Both the position numbers and the translations under genes were made by a program. DNA of 64,000 bases from Thermodesulfobacteriota bacterium. Its GTDB lineage: Bacteria; Desulfobacterota_D; UBA1144; Nemesobacterales; UBA2774. The stretch is from contig BQJP01000001.1 in assembly GCA_021604765.1 (NCBI GenBank), positions 1-64,000 on the forward strand, read 5' to 3'. Positions 36,298 to 46,840 of this stretch are shown piece after piece (position 1 is the stretch's first letter; every line of letters begins with the position of its first letter). The notes beneath the pieces are model-generated. The model had not been told where the DNA came from and ran no database searches. It worked only from the letters and a program-made list of their open reading frames with translations.

Positions 36298-37215
36298 ATG
36301 ACGAATAGAGCTATAGATAGTCTAAATCAAGAATTCCATATTAATGGATACTTGCTTTTCAAAGAAGGACCCAATGGGTTCATCTTTGCTCAGATTAATA
36401 ATGGCAGCGCCTCAGCGCAAATATTCTTACACGGGGCTCATCTCACATCATTTATACCAAATGACCAAGAACCTGTTTTGTTTCTCAGTGCTCTAAGTCA
36501 ATTCAAATCCAGTAAAGCAATTCGGGGTGGAATTCCTATAAGTTGGCCATGGTTTGCTGATCATCCGACTGATAGCTCAAAACCCGCTCATGGCTTTGCT
36601 AGAACTTCACTCTGGGAGGTGAGGGGGACAAAATCTGTATCTAAAGATGAAACCCAGATTACGCTTGGACTTAGGGATAATGAAGAGACTCGTAAAATTT
36701 GGGATTATAGTTTTGATCTGCAAATTGTTATTAACATTGGCAAAGAGTTAAACTCAGAGCTCACTATGACAAACTGTGGGAAAGAAGATTTTACTATAAC
36801 GAGTGCTTTTCACAGCTATTATAATGTTGGAGATGTAAGTGATATTGCAATCCACGGCTTGGAAGGTAAAAACTACATAAATAAGGTTGACAATTTTACA
36901 AAAGAGACACAAGAATGTCCTATCAAGATTACTGATGAGACGGATAGAATTTATTTAGATACAATTAGTGATTGTGTCATATTTGATCCAAGTTTAAGTA
37001 GGAAAATACGAATTCGAAAATCAGGTAGTAATTCTACGGTCGTATGGAATCCTTGGATGGAAAAAGCTAAACAGATGAAAGACTTGGGGGACCAAGATTA
37101 CTTAAATTTTGTATGTGTGGAAACTACAAATGCTGGGACAGATTTGATTACCTTGGTTCCAAATCAGCAGCATAAGTTGAGAATGAATGTCTCGGTTGAA
37201 GGTTTAACTAGCTGA
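36298..37215 (+). CDS. D-hexose-6-phosphate mutarotase (aldose epimerase-like)
   Basis: A 305-aa galactose-mutarotase-fold protein of the YeaD type. It shows LHGAHLTSF, RGGIPISWPWFADH, KPAHGFARTSLWEV, SAFHSYYNVGD and a final VETTNAG strand with the catalytic Glu. It equilibrates alpha and beta forms of hexose 6-phosphates. A longer frame reaches back into the tRNA-Leu gene, where it encodes a MAELADALD-type artefact peptide. The true start is the ATG that encodes MTNRAIDSLN. Confidence 0.88.
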   Translation: MTNRAIDSLNQEFHINGYLLFKEGPNGFIFAQINNGSASAQIFLHGAHLTSFIPNDQEPVLFLSALSQFKSSKAIRGGIPISWPWFADHPTDSSKPAHGFARTSLWEVRGTKSVSKDETQITLGLRDNEETRKIWDYSFDLQIVINIGKELNSELTMTNCGKEDFTITSAFHSYYNVGDVSDIAIHGLEGKNYINKVDNFTKETQECPIKITDETDRIYLDTISDCVIFDPSLSRKIRIRKSGSNSTVVWNPWMEKAKQMKDLGDQDYLNFVCVETTNAGTDLITLVPNQQHKLRMNVSVEGLTS

Positions 37216-37301
37216 AATTACTGAATAATATCAATAATAAATATAAATGAATCTGAATTTCTAAACAGTCCGTATATTTTGATAAATAGGAGGTAATAAT
37301 A

Positions 37302-37847
37302 ATGAAAACATATTTAATAATTGCTATCGCTTTGGTTTTGTTTCTAGGATTTAAATTAACGACTAAAAATGATTCGACAGAGAATATTTCTACAGCAGCT
37401 GAAGCTTCAGTTGGTGAAAAACCGTCTAAAGAAGAGCTTAAGAAGAAGCTTACACCTCTTCAATATAAAGTAACTCAGGAAAATGGTACCGAAAGGGCAT
37501 TTAGTAACGAGTACTGGGATAATAAAGAGCAGGGCATTTATGTGGATATTGTTTCCGGAGAACCTCTCTTTAGTTCTAAAGACAAATTCAAATCCGGCAC
37601 AGGTTGGCCAAGCTTTACAAAACCCCTTATAGATGAAAATATTGTAGAAGTTGAAGACAGCTCTTTTATGATGAAAAGAGTTGAAGTTAGAAGTAAAAAT
37701 GCTGACTCACACCTAGGGCATGTTTTTAATGATGGGCCCGGTCCTAAAGGCCTTAGGTATTGCATAAACTCAGCATCGCTAAGATTCATTCCTGCTGCTG
37801 ATCTAAAAGATGAAGGCTATGAAGAATATGTAGAGATTTTCAAATAA
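37302..37847 (+). CDS. msrB: peptide-methionine (R)-S-oxide reductase, membrane-anchored or exported
   Basis: 181 aa. An N-terminal hydrophobic helix (about 3-18) acts as signal or anchor. A linker rich in Glu, Ala and Ser follows, then the MsrB domain (about 45-175): GTERAF(S)[22 protein letters not shown] and the catalytic Cys154 in [11 protein letters not shown]. Cys154 is the only cysteine, so both zinc CxxC pairs and the usual resolving cysteine are missing. Such 1-Cys MsrBs depend on an external reductant. It probably repairs oxidised methionine in envelope proteins. GGAGGT precedes the start. Confidence 0.93.
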   Translation: MKTYLIIAIALVLFLGFKLTTKNDSTENISTAAEASVGEKPSKEELKKKLTPLQYKVTQENGTERAFSNEYWDNKEQGIYVDIVSGEPLFSSKDKFKSGTGWPSFTKPLIDENIVEVEDSSFMMKRVEVRSKNADSHLGHVFNDGPGPKGLRYCINSASLRFIPAADLKDEGYEEYVEIFK

Positions 37848-37869
37848 AACACCCTTCTTTAGAGAATAT

Positions 37870-37921
37870 AATGCCGGGACGGTATCAAATAATTATCGAT
37901 TCTGAACCCGGCATTTACTTA
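37870..37921. terminator. convergent bidirectional terminator
   Basis: AATGCCGGG and CCCGGCATT form a 9-bp stem around a 28-nt loop, with A/T runs on the flanks. It lies between convergent msrB and the secreted-protein gene. Confidence 0.6.
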
Positions 37922-37942
37922 ACTTTTAATAGATTTCTGGTT

Positions 37943-38695
37943 TTATTTAACCTTGTAAGGCAAGGATAAATTCCCAGAAAGAACATCATAAACTTCATAT
38001 ACTCCTAGAAGAGGTCGATTCTTATCAGTCGTATTGACCTCCATATATGCGCTGACCGCGTCATAATTAAATTCCTTTTTATTATCAACACGCTGTGCGG
38101 GTACTAGCACTTTAAGGCTCTTACCTTTTGGAACTACAGAATACCCTGGTGAGTCCATATACATATTCATTCCAGGATTCGTAGGTGGCAGGACTACGGA
38201 TTTATCCTCTCTTTTAAACTCTATTACAGCTAATCCCCCTTTAACGCGCTTGTCCGGTCCCAGAATTACCCAATGGGTATGCCATGTAACTCCGTCATTT
38301 TGATAATTCCCGTCATTGTTCTCATCCCATAGCGGTGTATCATCAAAATCAGGATGTGCAGTAACAGCCAGTGCAACTACTCCGTCGATTTTCCCAAATC
38401 CTACATCTTCCGATGTTAAACTCGTTGGAAAAACATATCCAAGTACAGGGGCGCCGTTTAGTTCTCCCCGGGCGTTAGGAACAGTATTGCCTGCTTGACC
38501 TTTTGTCTCCATCTCAAACACCAACAGGTCCAAATCTTCCGAATATTCTACTTCTGCACTTTTAATTTGCAGATCTTTGGTATTAAGCGCCTTTATCTCA
38601 TCCTCAGTTGCTACTTGTGTGAGGGCTGAAGAAGCACCTAACATAAATGTTATTAAAACTAAAAAGCTTGGTAACAATACTCTTGATAAAGTCAT
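37943..38695 (-). CDS. secreted protein of unknown function divergent from marR
   Basis: 250-aa exported protein starting MTLSRVLLPSFLV, with signal peptide cleavage near ALTQ (about residue 25). A longer frame adds 29 residues but would place the start before the promoter. CAAGGAGGT 7 nt ahead of this ATG settles the choice. The mature part has a beta-rich look and a distinctive WHTHWVILGP motif with DENNDG just before it, suggesting a metal or calcium site. No family is recognised. Regulation by the divergent MarR protein is likely, because their promoters overlap. Confidence 0.75.
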   Translation of the reverse strand: MTLSRVLLPSFLVLITFMLGASSALTQVATEDEIKALNTKDLQIKSAEVEYSEDLDLLVFEMETKGQAGNTVPNARGELNGAPVLGYVFPTSLTSEDVGFGKIDGVVALAVTAHPDFDDTPLWDENNDGNYQNDGVTWHTHWVILGPDKRVKGGLAVIEFKREDKSVVLPPTNPGMNMYMDSPGYSVVPKGKSLKVLVPAQRVDNKKEFNYDAVSAYMEVNTTDKNRPLLGVYEVYDVLSGNLSLPYKVK

Positions 38696-38731
38696 TATAA
38701 ACCTCCTTGTAGTATAGTATCGACTCAAAAC

Positions 38732-38760
38732 TATTATGCATTTTAAATTATAAGTTGTCA
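38732..38760 (-). promoter_or_regulatory. promoter of the secreted-protein gene
   Basis: TTGACA, 17 nt, CATAAT on the minus strand. Its -35 overlaps the -35 of the divergent marR promoter, so one bound repressor could shut both. Confidence 0.7.
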
Positions 38761-38783
38761 AGCTCGTTTCGACGCGATACAAT
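38754..38783 (+). promoter_or_regulatory. promoter of the marR gene (leaderless type)
   Basis: TTGTCA, 18 nt, TACAAT. The -10 ends 8 nt before the ATG and there is no ribosome site. It shares bases with the divergent promoter. Confidence 0.6.
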
Positions 38784-38791
38784 ATAAGTAA

Positions 38792-39373
38792 ATGGATAAA
38801 ACTAGAATTGCCTCACTTATTGAAAGAATTGGTAATTTGCTCAGGTCAGAAGAAAGGGCATCAGGTGCTGAATCCGGCCTTCAATCTGTACATGTTCAGA
38901 TACTGAGTTATCTCTCTCAATGTAATCGTTATAGCAATACCCCTGCCGGTGTGACGGAGTTTATAGGCTCTACTAAAGGTACAACTTCACAGAGTATAAA
39001 TATTTTGGACAAGAAGGGATTTCTTAAAAAAAGCATAGATGATAAAGACGGCAGAGTTGTACGTCTCTACTTGACCGAGAAAGGTGAGGATTTTATAAGA
39101 AATGAGTTTCCGCCAGCTGAGTTTTGTGCCACACTCGATATGTTCAGTGCAAAAGATTCTGAGTATCTTTCTCAACTATTAACAAAATTACTAGTTCAGC
39201 TTCAGCTGAAAAATAATAGTAAGCTGTTTGGCTTATGTAATACATGTAATCATTTCAAAAAGTTTGGATTAGGCAACACACACCAATGCGGACTAACTCT
39301 TGAACCACTTAGTGAAGAGGAAAGCTTTTTAATTTGCCGGGAACACGAGCAGTCTGCTAATAAGACTGTCTAA
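38792..39373 (+). CDS. MarR-family regulator with Cys-rich C-terminal extension
   Basis: 193 aa. A winged-helix domain covers about 30-105 (GVTEFIGSTKGTTSQSINILDKKGFL and the DDKDGRVVRLYLTEKG wing). A C-terminal extension of about 50 residues carries C149-x2-C152, His164/Cys166 and C182-x2-H185 (LCNTCNHFKK, CGLTLEPLSEEES, ICREHE), a probable zinc or redox site absent from classical MarR proteins. It probably represses itself and the divergent secreted-protein gene, and could sense metal or oxidants through the tail. Its mRNA appears leaderless. Confidence 0.85.
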   Translation: MDKTRIASLIERIGNLLRSEERASGAESGLQSVHVQILSYLSQCNRYSNTPAGVTEFIGSTKGTTSQSINILDKKGFLKKSIDDKDGRVVRLYLTEKGEDFIRNEFPPAEFCATLDMFSAKDSEYLSQLLTKLLVQLQLKNNSKLFGLCNTCNHFKKFGLGNTHQCGLTLEPLSEEESFLICREHEQSANKTV

Positions 39374-39383
39374 TACTCATTCT

Positions 39384-39408
39384 CTAATCTTATCAGTTAT
39401 AAGATTAG
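39384..39408. terminator. hairpin between convergent marR and DUF3179 genes
   Basis: CTAATCTTAT and ATAAGATTAG form a perfect 10-bp stem with a 5-nt loop, and TACTCA/TGAGTA can extend it outward. It overlaps the last codons of the DUF3179 gene. T-tracts are weak, so a terminator role is probable rather than certain. Confidence 0.45.
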
Positions 39409-40791
39409 CTCAGTATTTGAGTATGCTCCATACCATCCGAACCAAAATGCTCGATGTGCTGGAAGGCGGAAAAGCTGGGTACCATCCGGCGATGTTAACT
39501 TGGATTCGGTTAATACCCATTTCTTGCCGTTGACATCAGTGACAGAACTCTCCTGGTCCCAGTTCTTAAACTTTAAACCCTTTGCTTCATATACTCTCGC
39601 AGCTCCTGATTTGTCTGTTAGAACAACAAAATCAATCTCTCCGATTTGTTTATGAAATACAGGATTTTTTAAAAGATAGTCAACACGTATTGCCACAGGT
39701 TTATCAGCATGCTGACTAAATACAAGACCCAGAACCTCGTCTTTGTTCTTAAGCCTTTTATCGAGCTTGGGGACATTAAACATAAGCTCGTCAGTAGCAA
39801 AATATTCTCTATAAGCGGCACCCTCAGCGTAATCCCTTTTATGCCCTGTATCCAAAGAAAGCACCTTTGTTTCCGGATGCCGTTTTTTCCACTCTCCCCA
39901 GGTAGTAGTCACAACACTCATACGCTCAAGCTCTATATCCTTGTCAGCAAGCTCGCCTATTACGGGTTTACCCCAAAGAGTGTTCCAAAGTGATTGAGTG
40001 TCTTTGTCATACATGAGTTTGTTTGATCTATATAAAAATCCACTTGTTCCTATTTTATGATTAACGCCTTCATGCTCAGTATTGTATAAAATCATCGAGC
40101 CACATAACGTACAATAAACACCTGCAACTGGCGTATCACCAACATTGTCTACAAACATCTCATGCCATGCCATTATGCGCTTAGGGTAAGCTCTGGCGTC
40201 TCCATTTACCTCAATTCCAAATACGATGTTGTCATCGTCTAGATACTTTGCTTGCTTGGCATTGATCATTTTTGGGTTTCTTAGCGGTGGTATCCCGTCT
40301 TGTCGAACTCCTCCCCATCTAACTTCATCTAGTCTAATATTAGAGGTCTTGCCACTCGAGAAATAACCCGCAAATTTAGGGTCAATGAGGCCATATAGCA
40401 ATGATTTGAATTCAGGATATTGCGAATGAACCATTTCATCATTATTCCAGATCCAATCGTACCATCTATCAAGCTGATATCCGTAATCCTTCCCTGTTTT
40501 TTGTTCAAGAAGCTTTATTAGTTTAGCAGCAAGAGGTGGGTCGTTGCTGAGATAGATTGCTTCTATGACCATTATCGGAAAAGTAGGTTCCCAGTTCTCG
40601 CTTATATATTGAAATGCCTTTTCTTTGTCTTCAGAAGGCGAAGCCACCAGTGCTACAAATGCAACTGGGACTATATTTTCTTTGGATACGGAAGAAAACG
40701 ATTCTTGAGCATGGGATAATTTCAAATATGCTAAGAATGTAAGAATGAATAATAGTGACAGCGTAAAATTAAATATCCTTTTGTTTCTCAT
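39397..40791 (-). CDS. secreted DUF3179 protein
   Basis: 464 aa with a signal peptide (helix about 8-25, cleavage near SHA-QE at 28). The DUF3179 core (about 180-450) has GIEVNGDARAYP, the paired cysteines of VYCTLCGS, LYRSNKLMYDKDTQSLW, and the end motif LPAHRAFWFGWY. The family is found in bacteria and archaea without a proven activity; the CxxC in a periplasmic protein may be redox-active. It converges on the MarR gene. TCTAAT lies 8 nt before the ATG and no ribosome site is seen, again suggesting a leaderless start. Confidence 0.87.
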   Translation of the reverse strand: MRNKRIFNFTLSLLFILTFLAYLKLSHAQESFSSVSKENIVPVAFVALVASPSEDKEKAFQYISENWEPTFPIMVIEAIYLSNDPPLAAKLIKLLEQKTGKDYGYQLDRWYDWIWNNDEMVHSQYPEFKSLLYGLIDPKFAGYFSSGKTSNIRLDEVRWGGVRQDGIPPLRNPKMINAKQAKYLDDDNIVFGIEVNGDARAYPKRIMAWHEMFVDNVGDTPVAGVYCTLCGSMILYNTEHEGVNHKIGTSGFLYRSNKLMYDKDTQSLWNTLWGKPVIGELADKDIELERMSVVTTTWGEWKKRHPETKVLSLDTGHKRDYAEGAAYREYFATDELMFNVPKLDKRLKNKDEVLGLVFSQHADKPVAIRVDYLLKNPVFHKQIGEIDFVVLTDKSGAARVYEAKGLKFKNWDQESSVTDVNGKKWVLTESKLTSPDGTQLFRLPAHRAFWFGWYGAYSNTELIL

Positions 40792-40955
40792 AGTAGAGGA
40801 TTAGATATTTCCAATTCAAAAAAGGTTCATGTAACACAATTTATATATAAATCTTTATTTCTAGTAACTCTTTTTATACTGAGATATAACAACATTGTCC
40901 GACAAATATGTTATAAGCGTTTTAAATTGCCTTGTCTATCCATTTTTCATTTATC

Positions 40956-40964
40956 TGGTATAAT
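40956..40964 (+). promoter_or_regulatory. extended -10 promoter of tig
   Basis: TGGTATAAT, an extended -10 with consensus hexamer, about 85 nt before the trigger factor start. No good -35 is present. Confidence 0.55.
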
Positions 40965-41048
40965 TTACGGCTTGATTTGAATAATAAGTGCTTAAAAACA
41001 CTAAAAAAATACGCGTAAGGTCTACGTAAAACTAAGGGGTTTGAAATT

Positions 41049-42359
41049 ATGAAAGTGAATATGGAAAACGTAAGTGCAACACAGAGGAAGCTTGTGGTAA
41101 CAGTTCCTATGGATGTAGTAAAAGAAGAGAGGGACTCAATATTTAAAGAGATATATAATGCTGCCAAGGTAAAGGGCTTTCGCCCTGGGAAAGCGCCTGT
41201 AAATGTTGTTGAGTCAATGTATAAAGGCGAAATACTCAGCGAAACTATCCAAAAAATAATATCTAAGACACTCGAAGAGGCACTCAAGGAAGTAGAGGTC
41301 AATCCTCTTAACCGTCCTGAGATAACCCCTCCTGATAATCTTGAATTGGATAAAGATTTTGAATATACAGTAGAATTTGAAGTTCTGCCCGAAATTGAGC
41401 TTGGAGAGTATAAAGAACTACCACTCAAGAAAGAGAAACAGATTGTAAAAGATCAGGATGTAGAGGATTCAATTAAGCACCTTCAGGAGCATAAGGCTGA
41501 GACCAAACCTTACGAGAAAAAGAAAGCAGCCAAAAACGGCGATGTCGTCATTGTAGATTTTGAAGGATCACTCGATGGAGAGCCATTGCCGGACCTTAAA
41601 CGAGAGGATGTACAGTTTGTATTAGGTGAGAACAAGATGATCCCGGAATTCGAAGAGGCTGTAATCGGCATGAAAAAAGAAGAGGAAAAAGAGTTTGATG
41701 TTACATATGATGAGACTTTTCCTATCGAACACGCCCGTGGTAAAGCAGTGCATTACGACTTGAAACTAAAAGACGTATTAAAAAGAACACTTCCTAAGAT
41801 AGATGATGAACTTGCCAAATCTATTGGGCTTGAATCTCTGGACGATCTTAGAACTAAGATAAAAGAGGATTTGGGACACCAACTGGAGAAGCAGGCACAA
41901 ACAAAAATGAGAAGAGAACTAATGGATCTTTTGGTTGAAAAGAACCCGTCCATAGAATCTCCGGCAAGTCTTGTAGAGCAAGAAGCTGAAAGGCTTGTGC
42001 AAAGTGTACAGCAGAATGCTGAGCAACAGGGTCTTCCTCCCATGAATCTTAGTGAGCAGCAATTGGGAGAAATCAAGGATCATGCTGTTAGAAATGTTAA
42101 GGCCTCTATTGTACTGGGAGAAATCTCCAGAAAAGAGGGAATTAGCGTCTCTGATGAAGATATTAACGAAAATCTCAGTTCTATTGCCCAGCAATATAAT
42201 ATGGGGACAGATCAAATACGTGAATTATATGAACAAAATAATTTATTAGAAGGGCTTGAAGCTACTCTAGCAGAGCGAAAAGTCATTGATTTTATTGTAG
42301 AAAATGCCGATATAGACGAGGTCGTGGCAGAAGAAAATCACGTTGACAATAATCCGTAG
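41049..42359 (+). CDS. tig: trigger factor
   Basis: Ribosome-bound chaperone, 436 aa. The N-terminal ribosome-binding domain carries the GFRPGKAP signature (residues about 39-47). A PPIase domain (about 155-245; [15 protein letters not shown]) and a long helical C-terminal domain follow. It heads the standard tig-clpP-clpX-lon cluster, linking nascent-chain folding with proteolysis. Confidence 0.97.
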   Translation: MKVNMENVSATQRKLVVTVPMDVVKEERDSIFKEIYNAAKVKGFRPGKAPVNVVESMYKGEILSETIQKIISKTLEEALKEVEVNPLNRPEITPPDNLELDKDFEYTVEFEVLPEIELGEYKELPLKKEKQIVKDQDVEDSIKHLQEHKAETKPYEKKKAAKNGDVVIVDFEGSLDGEPLPDLKREDVQFVLGENKMIPEFEEAVIGMKKEEEKEFDVTYDETFPIEHARGKAVHYDLKLKDVLKRTLPKIDDELAKSIGLESLDDLRTKIKEDLGHQLEKQAQTKMRRELMDLLVEKNPSIESPASLVEQEAERLVQSVQQNAEQQGLPPMNLSEQQLGEIKDHAVRNVKASIVLGEISRKEGISVSDEDINENLSSIAQQYNMGTDQIRELYEQNNLLEGLEATLAERKVIDFIVENADIDEVVAEENHVDNNP

Positions 42360-42379
42360 TATCTGTATACTCATCTGTA

Positions 42380-42979
42380 ATGTCCAGCTATGTACCGATC
42401 GTAATTGAGCAAACCAGCAGGGGCGAGAGGGCATATGATATTTTTTCCCGCTTATTAAAAGACAGGATTGTTTTTATTGGTTCTGCGATTAATGACGCTG
42501 TCGCTGACACTGTAATAGCACAGCTCCTATTCTTAGAATCTGAAAACCCGGAAAAAGATATATATGTCTATATAAACTCACCTGGTGGTCATGTAACTTC
42601 AGGGCTCGCAATATATGATACTATGCAATATGTAAAGCCAGATGTGGCAACTATGTGCATGGGTCAGGCGGCGAGTATGGGGGCAGTTCTATTGGCGGCT
42701 GGCACAAAGGGTAAAAGATACGCCCTGCCACACGCTAGGGTTATGATACATCAGGTTCTGGGTGGGGTAGAGGGGCAGGCTACAGATATTGACATACATG
42801 CAAGAGAAATACTCAGAATAAGAGAAGATCTAAATGAAATACTTGCTAGGCATACTAATCAGCCAATCGATAAAATTCGAGTAGATACTGAAAGAGATTT
42901 TTTCTTAAAACCAGAAGATGCCTTAGAATATGGACTGATTGATGCTATAATTAGTCATAGAGAGGAGGCGCTCAAGTGA
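42380..42979 (+). CDS. clpP: ATP-dependent Clp protease proteolytic subunit
   Basis: 199-aa serine protease of the ClpXP/ClpAP barrel. The triad is Ser99 (GQAASMGA), His124 (MIHQVLGG) and an Asp near 175 (TERDFFL). [18 protein letters not shown] is typical. There is essentially no propeptide. Its stop overlaps the GTG start of clpX, so the protease and its unfoldase are produced together. Confidence 0.97.
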   Translation: MSSYVPIVIEQTSRGERAYDIFSRLLKDRIVFIGSAINDAVADTVIAQLLFLESENPEKDIYVYINSPGGHVTSGLAIYDTMQYVKPDVATMCMGQAASMGAVLLAAGTKGKRYALPHARVMIHQVLGGVEGQATDIDIHAREILRIREDLNEILARHTNQPIDKIRVDTERDFFLKPEDALEYGLIDAIISHREEALK

Positions 42980-44253
42980 CTTCGAAAAAAGACGCAAAAG
43001 AGGGAAAGTTATATTGCTCTTTTTGCGGAAAGAGCCAGAAAGAAGTTAGAAAGCTCATTGCCGGGCCAACAGTATACATTTGTAACGAATGTATAGAGCT
43101 CTGTAATGAGATAATAGCTGATGAAGAAGCCAAGGAAGGCGTACTTAAAAAACGCTATTCCAGTCTTCCAACTCCACCGCAAATAAAAAAATTCCTTGAC
43201 GAATATGTTATTGGACAGAATAATGCAAAGAAAATTTTGTCAGTAGCAGTTTATAACCACTACAAAAGAGTGGAGATAAACGCTTATTCTAATGGAAAAC
43301 GAAATGCTGATGTAGAGGTGCAAAAGAGTAATATCCTTATGATAGGACCTACAGGTAGCGGTAAAACCCTGCTGGCGCAGACTTTAGCCAGGCTTTTGGA
43401 TGTGCCGTTTACAATTGTTGATGCTACTTGCTACACTGAAGCGGGTTACGTAGGTGAAGATGTAGAAAATATGATAGTTAGTCTTTTGCAAGCTGCAGAT
43501 TATGACCTTGAAAGAGCTTCAAAAGGTATTATATATATAGATGAGATTGATAAGCTGGCCCGTAAATCAGGGGATAGTCCTTCAATTACAAGGGATGTTT
43601 CTGGTGAAGGTGTTCAGCAAGCCCTTCTTAAGATTATGGAAGGCACAAAGGCGAATGTACCACCTAAGGGCGGTAGAAAACATCCGCAGCAAGAGTTTTT
43701 ACAGATAGATACAACGAACATTCTGTTTATTTGTGGCGGCGCTTTTGTGGGTCTTGAAGATTTGATTAAACAAAGGATAGGTGAGAAATCAATAGGTTTT
43801 GAAGCAAGTCTAGGAAATATAGACGAAAAAGATCTTGGAGCTGTTCTAAAGGAAGTACAACCAGAGGATCAAATATTATTTGGTCTGATTCCTGAATTTG
43901 TGGGAAGGATACCTGTTGTGGCTACTCTAGAAGAGCTAAGCGAAGACTCTTTTATAGAGATACTCACAAAGCCTAAGAATGCGATTATTAAGCAGTTCCA
44001 AAAATTAATGGAGCTTGAAGGTGTTGAGCTTGAAGTCACAGATGAAGCTCTTGCTGAAATTGCTCGTGAAGCTATTAAGAGAAAAACAGGAGCAAGAGGA
44101 CTAAGGGCTATAATTGAGACTGTTATGCTTGATATTTCTTATGAAGTTCCATCATTAAAAGGACTTACACGTTGTGTTATATCTGAAGAGGTGATAAAGG
44201 GTACGGGCGATCCGCTGTTTATATACGAAGAGGAAGCCCGCTTAGGTACATAA
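42976..44253 (+). CDS. clpX: ATP-dependent Clp protease ATPase subunit ClpX
   Basis: AAA+ unfoldase, 425 aa. The N-terminal zinc-binding domain has C-x2-C-x18-C-x2-C ([19 protein letters not shown]). Walker A is [12 protein letters not shown] and Walker [13 protein letters not shown]. The ClpP-docking IGF-type loop (here SIGFEA) and the family end follow. The start is GTG, overlapping clpP by 4 nt. Confidence 0.97.
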   Translation: MTSKKDAKEGKLYCSFCGKSQKEVRKLIAGPTVYICNECIELCNEIIADEEAKEGVLKKRYSSLPTPPQIKKFLDEYVIGQNNAKKILSVAVYNHYKRVEINAYSNGKRNADVEVQKSNILMIGPTGSGKTLLAQTLARLLDVPFTIVDATCYTEAGYVGEDVENMIVSLLQAADYDLERASKGIIYIDEIDKLARKSGDSPSITRDVSGEGVQQALLKIMEGTKANVPPKGGRKHPQQEFLQIDTTNILFICGGAFVGLEDLIKQRIGEKSIGFEASLGNIDEKDLGAVLKEVQPEDQILFGLIPEFVGRIPVVATLEELSEDSFIEILTKPKNAIIKQFQKLMELEGVELEVTDEALAEIAREAIKRKTGARGLRAIIETVMLDISYEVPSLKGLTRCVISEEVIKGTGDPLFIYEEEARLGT

Positions 44254-44302
44254 AAGGTATTTAGGTACATAGGATGTAATTCCAGATGTAAAGGAGAATA
44301 AC

Positions 44303-46732
44303 ATGCCAATGTTCTTTAACAATGAAGACGGAAAAGGGCAAATAGAGACTCTGCCGTTATTACCACTAAGAGATGTCGTAATATTCCCCTATATGGTAGC
44401 ACCGCTTTTTGTAGGTCGTGAAAAATCAATTCGCGCCCTGGAGGAAGCAATGAAGAAAAACAAGGAAATTTTCCTTGTTGCTCAGAAGGACGCGAAAACT
44501 AACGATCCAACGGAAAAAGACATTTATGACATAGGAACGATTGGTACAATTGTTCAGATGCTTAGACTTCCCGATGGTACTGTGAAAGTTCTTGTAGAGG
44601 GGAAAGGAAGAGCTTGCGTCAAAAATTACCTTCCTAATAAGAGCTATTTTATGGTTGAAGTTGAGACCATCCCTGAGGCTGATAATATCGGGGTTGAAAC
44701 AGAGGCTCTTATACGCACTCTAATTACGGCTTTTGAAAACTATGTAAAATTGAACAAGAAGATACCATCTGAAGTACTTGTAACTGTCTCTTCAATACAA
44801 GAGCCTGGCAGGCTTTCAGATACTATTTCTTCTCATTTGAGCTTTAAGCTTGAAGACAAGCAAGAAATACTTGAAACCCTCAATCCTGCAGAAAGACTTG
44901 AGAAGATTTATGAAAAGATTCAGTCTGAAGTCGAAATTATGCAGATAGAAAAGAAAATTAGGGGCCGTGTTAAGAAACAGATGGAAAAGGCTCAGAAAGA
45001 GTACTATCTGACAGAGCAGATGAGGGCCATTCAGAAAGAGCTCGGTGAAAAAGATGATCTCAAATCAGAGATTCAGGAATTTGAAGATAAACTAAAGAAA
45101 AAGAAAATGCCTGAAGAGGCTGAGCAGAAAGTAAAGAAAGAGATAAAGAAACTAAAACAGATGTCACCAATGTCAGCTGAAGCAACTGTAGTCAGAAACT
45201 ATATTGACTGGTTGCTTTCACTTCCTTGGGAAGGTGAATCAACAGAGGACAGGATTGATATTGACGAAGCTCAGAAAATTCTTGATGACGATCATTTTGG
45301 TCTTGAGAAACCAAAAGAGCGTATTGTTGAGTATCTCGCTGTCCAGGCGCTAACAAAGAAAGTTAAAGGGCCAATATTATGTTTCGTCGGACCTCCGGGA
45401 GTTGGTAAAACTTCTTTGGCTAAATCCATAGCTCAAGCTATGGGACGCAAATTTGTTAGAATCTCATTAGGCGGAGTCAGGGACGAAGCCGAAATTAGAG
45501 GACACCGTAGAACTTACATTGGAGCTCTTCCAGGAAAAATAATACAGGGAGTTAGAAAAGCGGGTACCAATAATCCTGTATTCTTACTTGATGAAATTGA
45601 TAAACTTGGAATGGATTTCAGGGGCGATCCTGCATCCGCACTTCTAGAGGCATTGGATCCTGAGCAAAATGGAACCTTTAACGATCATTATCTCGAAGTG
45701 GACTATGATCTTTCAAATGTAATGTTTATAACTACGGCAAATGTTCTACACACCATACCGTGGGCGCTGCAGGACAGAATGGAGATAATAAGAATCTCAG
45801 GCTATACGGAAGATGAAAAGCTCGAGATTGCTAAGAAATTCTTAGTTCCAAAGCAGCGTGAAGCTCATGGACTAAAAGATGAAAACTTGAAGATGTCTGA
45901 TAATACTGTTCTAGATGTGATTAGATACTACACTAGAGAAGCTGGAGTAAGGACCCTAGAGCGTGAAATTGCTACTCTTTGCAGAAAAGCTGCAAGGGAT
46001 GTTGTCAAAAAAGGTCCAGACCATACGGTTAAGTTAACTCCTGCTGTGATAAAGAAAGATAACTATCTCGGCATTGCAAAGTTTAAACATGGCGAGATTG
46101 AAGAAAAAGACCATATTGGAATGTCCACAGGACTTGCATGGACAGAAGTCGGTGGAGAGCTTCTCACAATAGAAGTCTCAATCGTTCCAGGTAAGGGTAA
46201 CTTCACTGTAACAGGTAAGCTTGGAGAAGTTATGCAGGAATCTACACAAGCTGCTATGAGTTACGTAAGGTCCAGAGCTGAGAGGCTTGGGCTTGAGCGC
46301 GGTTTCCACCAGAAGGTTGATATCCATATTCATGTTCCTGAGGGCGCTACTCCTAAGGACGGACCTTCAGCTGGTATAGCAATTTCAACGGCTATAGTTT
46401 CCGCTCTGATTAGAAAACCAGTTAAACACGATGTTGCCATGACGGGTGAAATAACCCTTAGAGGAAGAGTTCTTCCTATAGGTGGTCTTAAAGAAAAGAT
46501 CTTGGCAGCACACAGGGGTAAAGTAAAAACAGTAATTATCCCACATGAAAATGAAAAGGATCTCAAAGAGATTCGTGACTCGATCCTTAAAGATGTAAAA
46601 ATAGTGATTGTGGAACATATGGACGATGTTCTTGATGCAGCCATTGTATCAGACACTCCTGTTCTTCAGGATATTGTGATTCCGCCTCCAACCATGACAA
46701 TTGGTGATGAGGTCGGAGCTAACGTAAACTAG
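44303..46732 (+). CDS. lon: ATP-dependent Lon protease
   Basis: 809-aa AAA+ serine protease. The N-terminal substrate domain opens [13 protein letters not shown]. Walker A is [13 protein letters not shown], Walker [12 protein letters not shown]. The catalytic dyad is the Ser of [11 protein letters not shown] and the Lys of [12 protein letters not shown]. Length is normal for LonA. A ribosome site AAAGGAG stands 8 nt before the ATG, and a strong terminator closes the cluster. Confidence 0.98.
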   Translation: MPMFFNNEDGKGQIETLPLLPLRDVVIFPYMVAPLFVGREKSIRALEEAMKKNKEIFLVAQKDAKTNDPTEKDIYDIGTIGTIVQMLRLPDGTVKVLVEGKGRACVKNYLPNKSYFMVEVETIPEADNIGVETEALIRTLITAFENYVKLNKKIPSEVLVTVSSIQEPGRLSDTISSHLSFKLEDKQEILETLNPAERLEKIYEKIQSEVEIMQIEKKIRGRVKKQMEKAQKEYYLTEQMRAIQKELGEKDDLKSEIQEFEDKLKKKKMPEEAEQKVKKEIKKLKQMSPMSAEATVVRNYIDWLLSLPWEGESTEDRIDIDEAQKILDDDHFGLEKPKERIVEYLAVQALTKKVKGPILCFVGPPGVGKTSLAKSIAQAMGRKFVRISLGGVRDEAEIRGHRRTYIGALPGKIIQGVRKAGTNNPVFLLDEIDKLGMDFRGDPASALLEALDPEQNGTFNDHYLEVDYDLSNVMFITTANVLHTIPWALQDRMEIIRISGYTEDEKLEIAKKFLVPKQREAHGLKDENLKMSDNTVLDVIRYYTREAGVRTLEREIATLCRKAARDVVKKGPDHTVKLTPAVIKKDNYLGIAKFKHGEIEEKDHIGMSTGLAWTEVGGELLTIEVSIVPGKGNFTVTGKLGEVMQESTQAAMSYVRSRAERLGLERGFHQKVDIHIHVPEGATPKDGPSAGIAISTAIVSALIRKPVKHDVAMTGEITLRGRVLPIGGLKEKILAAHRGKVKTVIIPHENEKDLKEIRDSILKDVKIVIVEHMDDVLDAAIVSDTPVLQDIVIPPPTMTIGDEVGANVN

Positions 46733-46740
46733 AAAACAAA

Positions 46741-46771
46741 GGGGCTGATTAAGCAATCAGCCCCTCTTTTT
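46741..46771 (+). terminator. rho-independent terminator after lon
   Basis: GGGGCTGATT and AATCAGCCCC form a perfect 10-bp stem with a 4-nt loop, followed by TCTTTTT. Confidence 0.95.
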
Positions 46772-46840
46772 ATTGCCGTTTTAATACCAATATATCAATA
46801 AGTAATAGTAGTTAGCTTTTTTGGATTGTGGGAGATCGTT

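Noticed and set aside
38696-38782. 29-residue extension of the secreted protein gene
   Set aside because: It would cover the promoter and lacks a ribosome site, while AGGAGG precedes the internal ATG that also begins a proper signal peptide.
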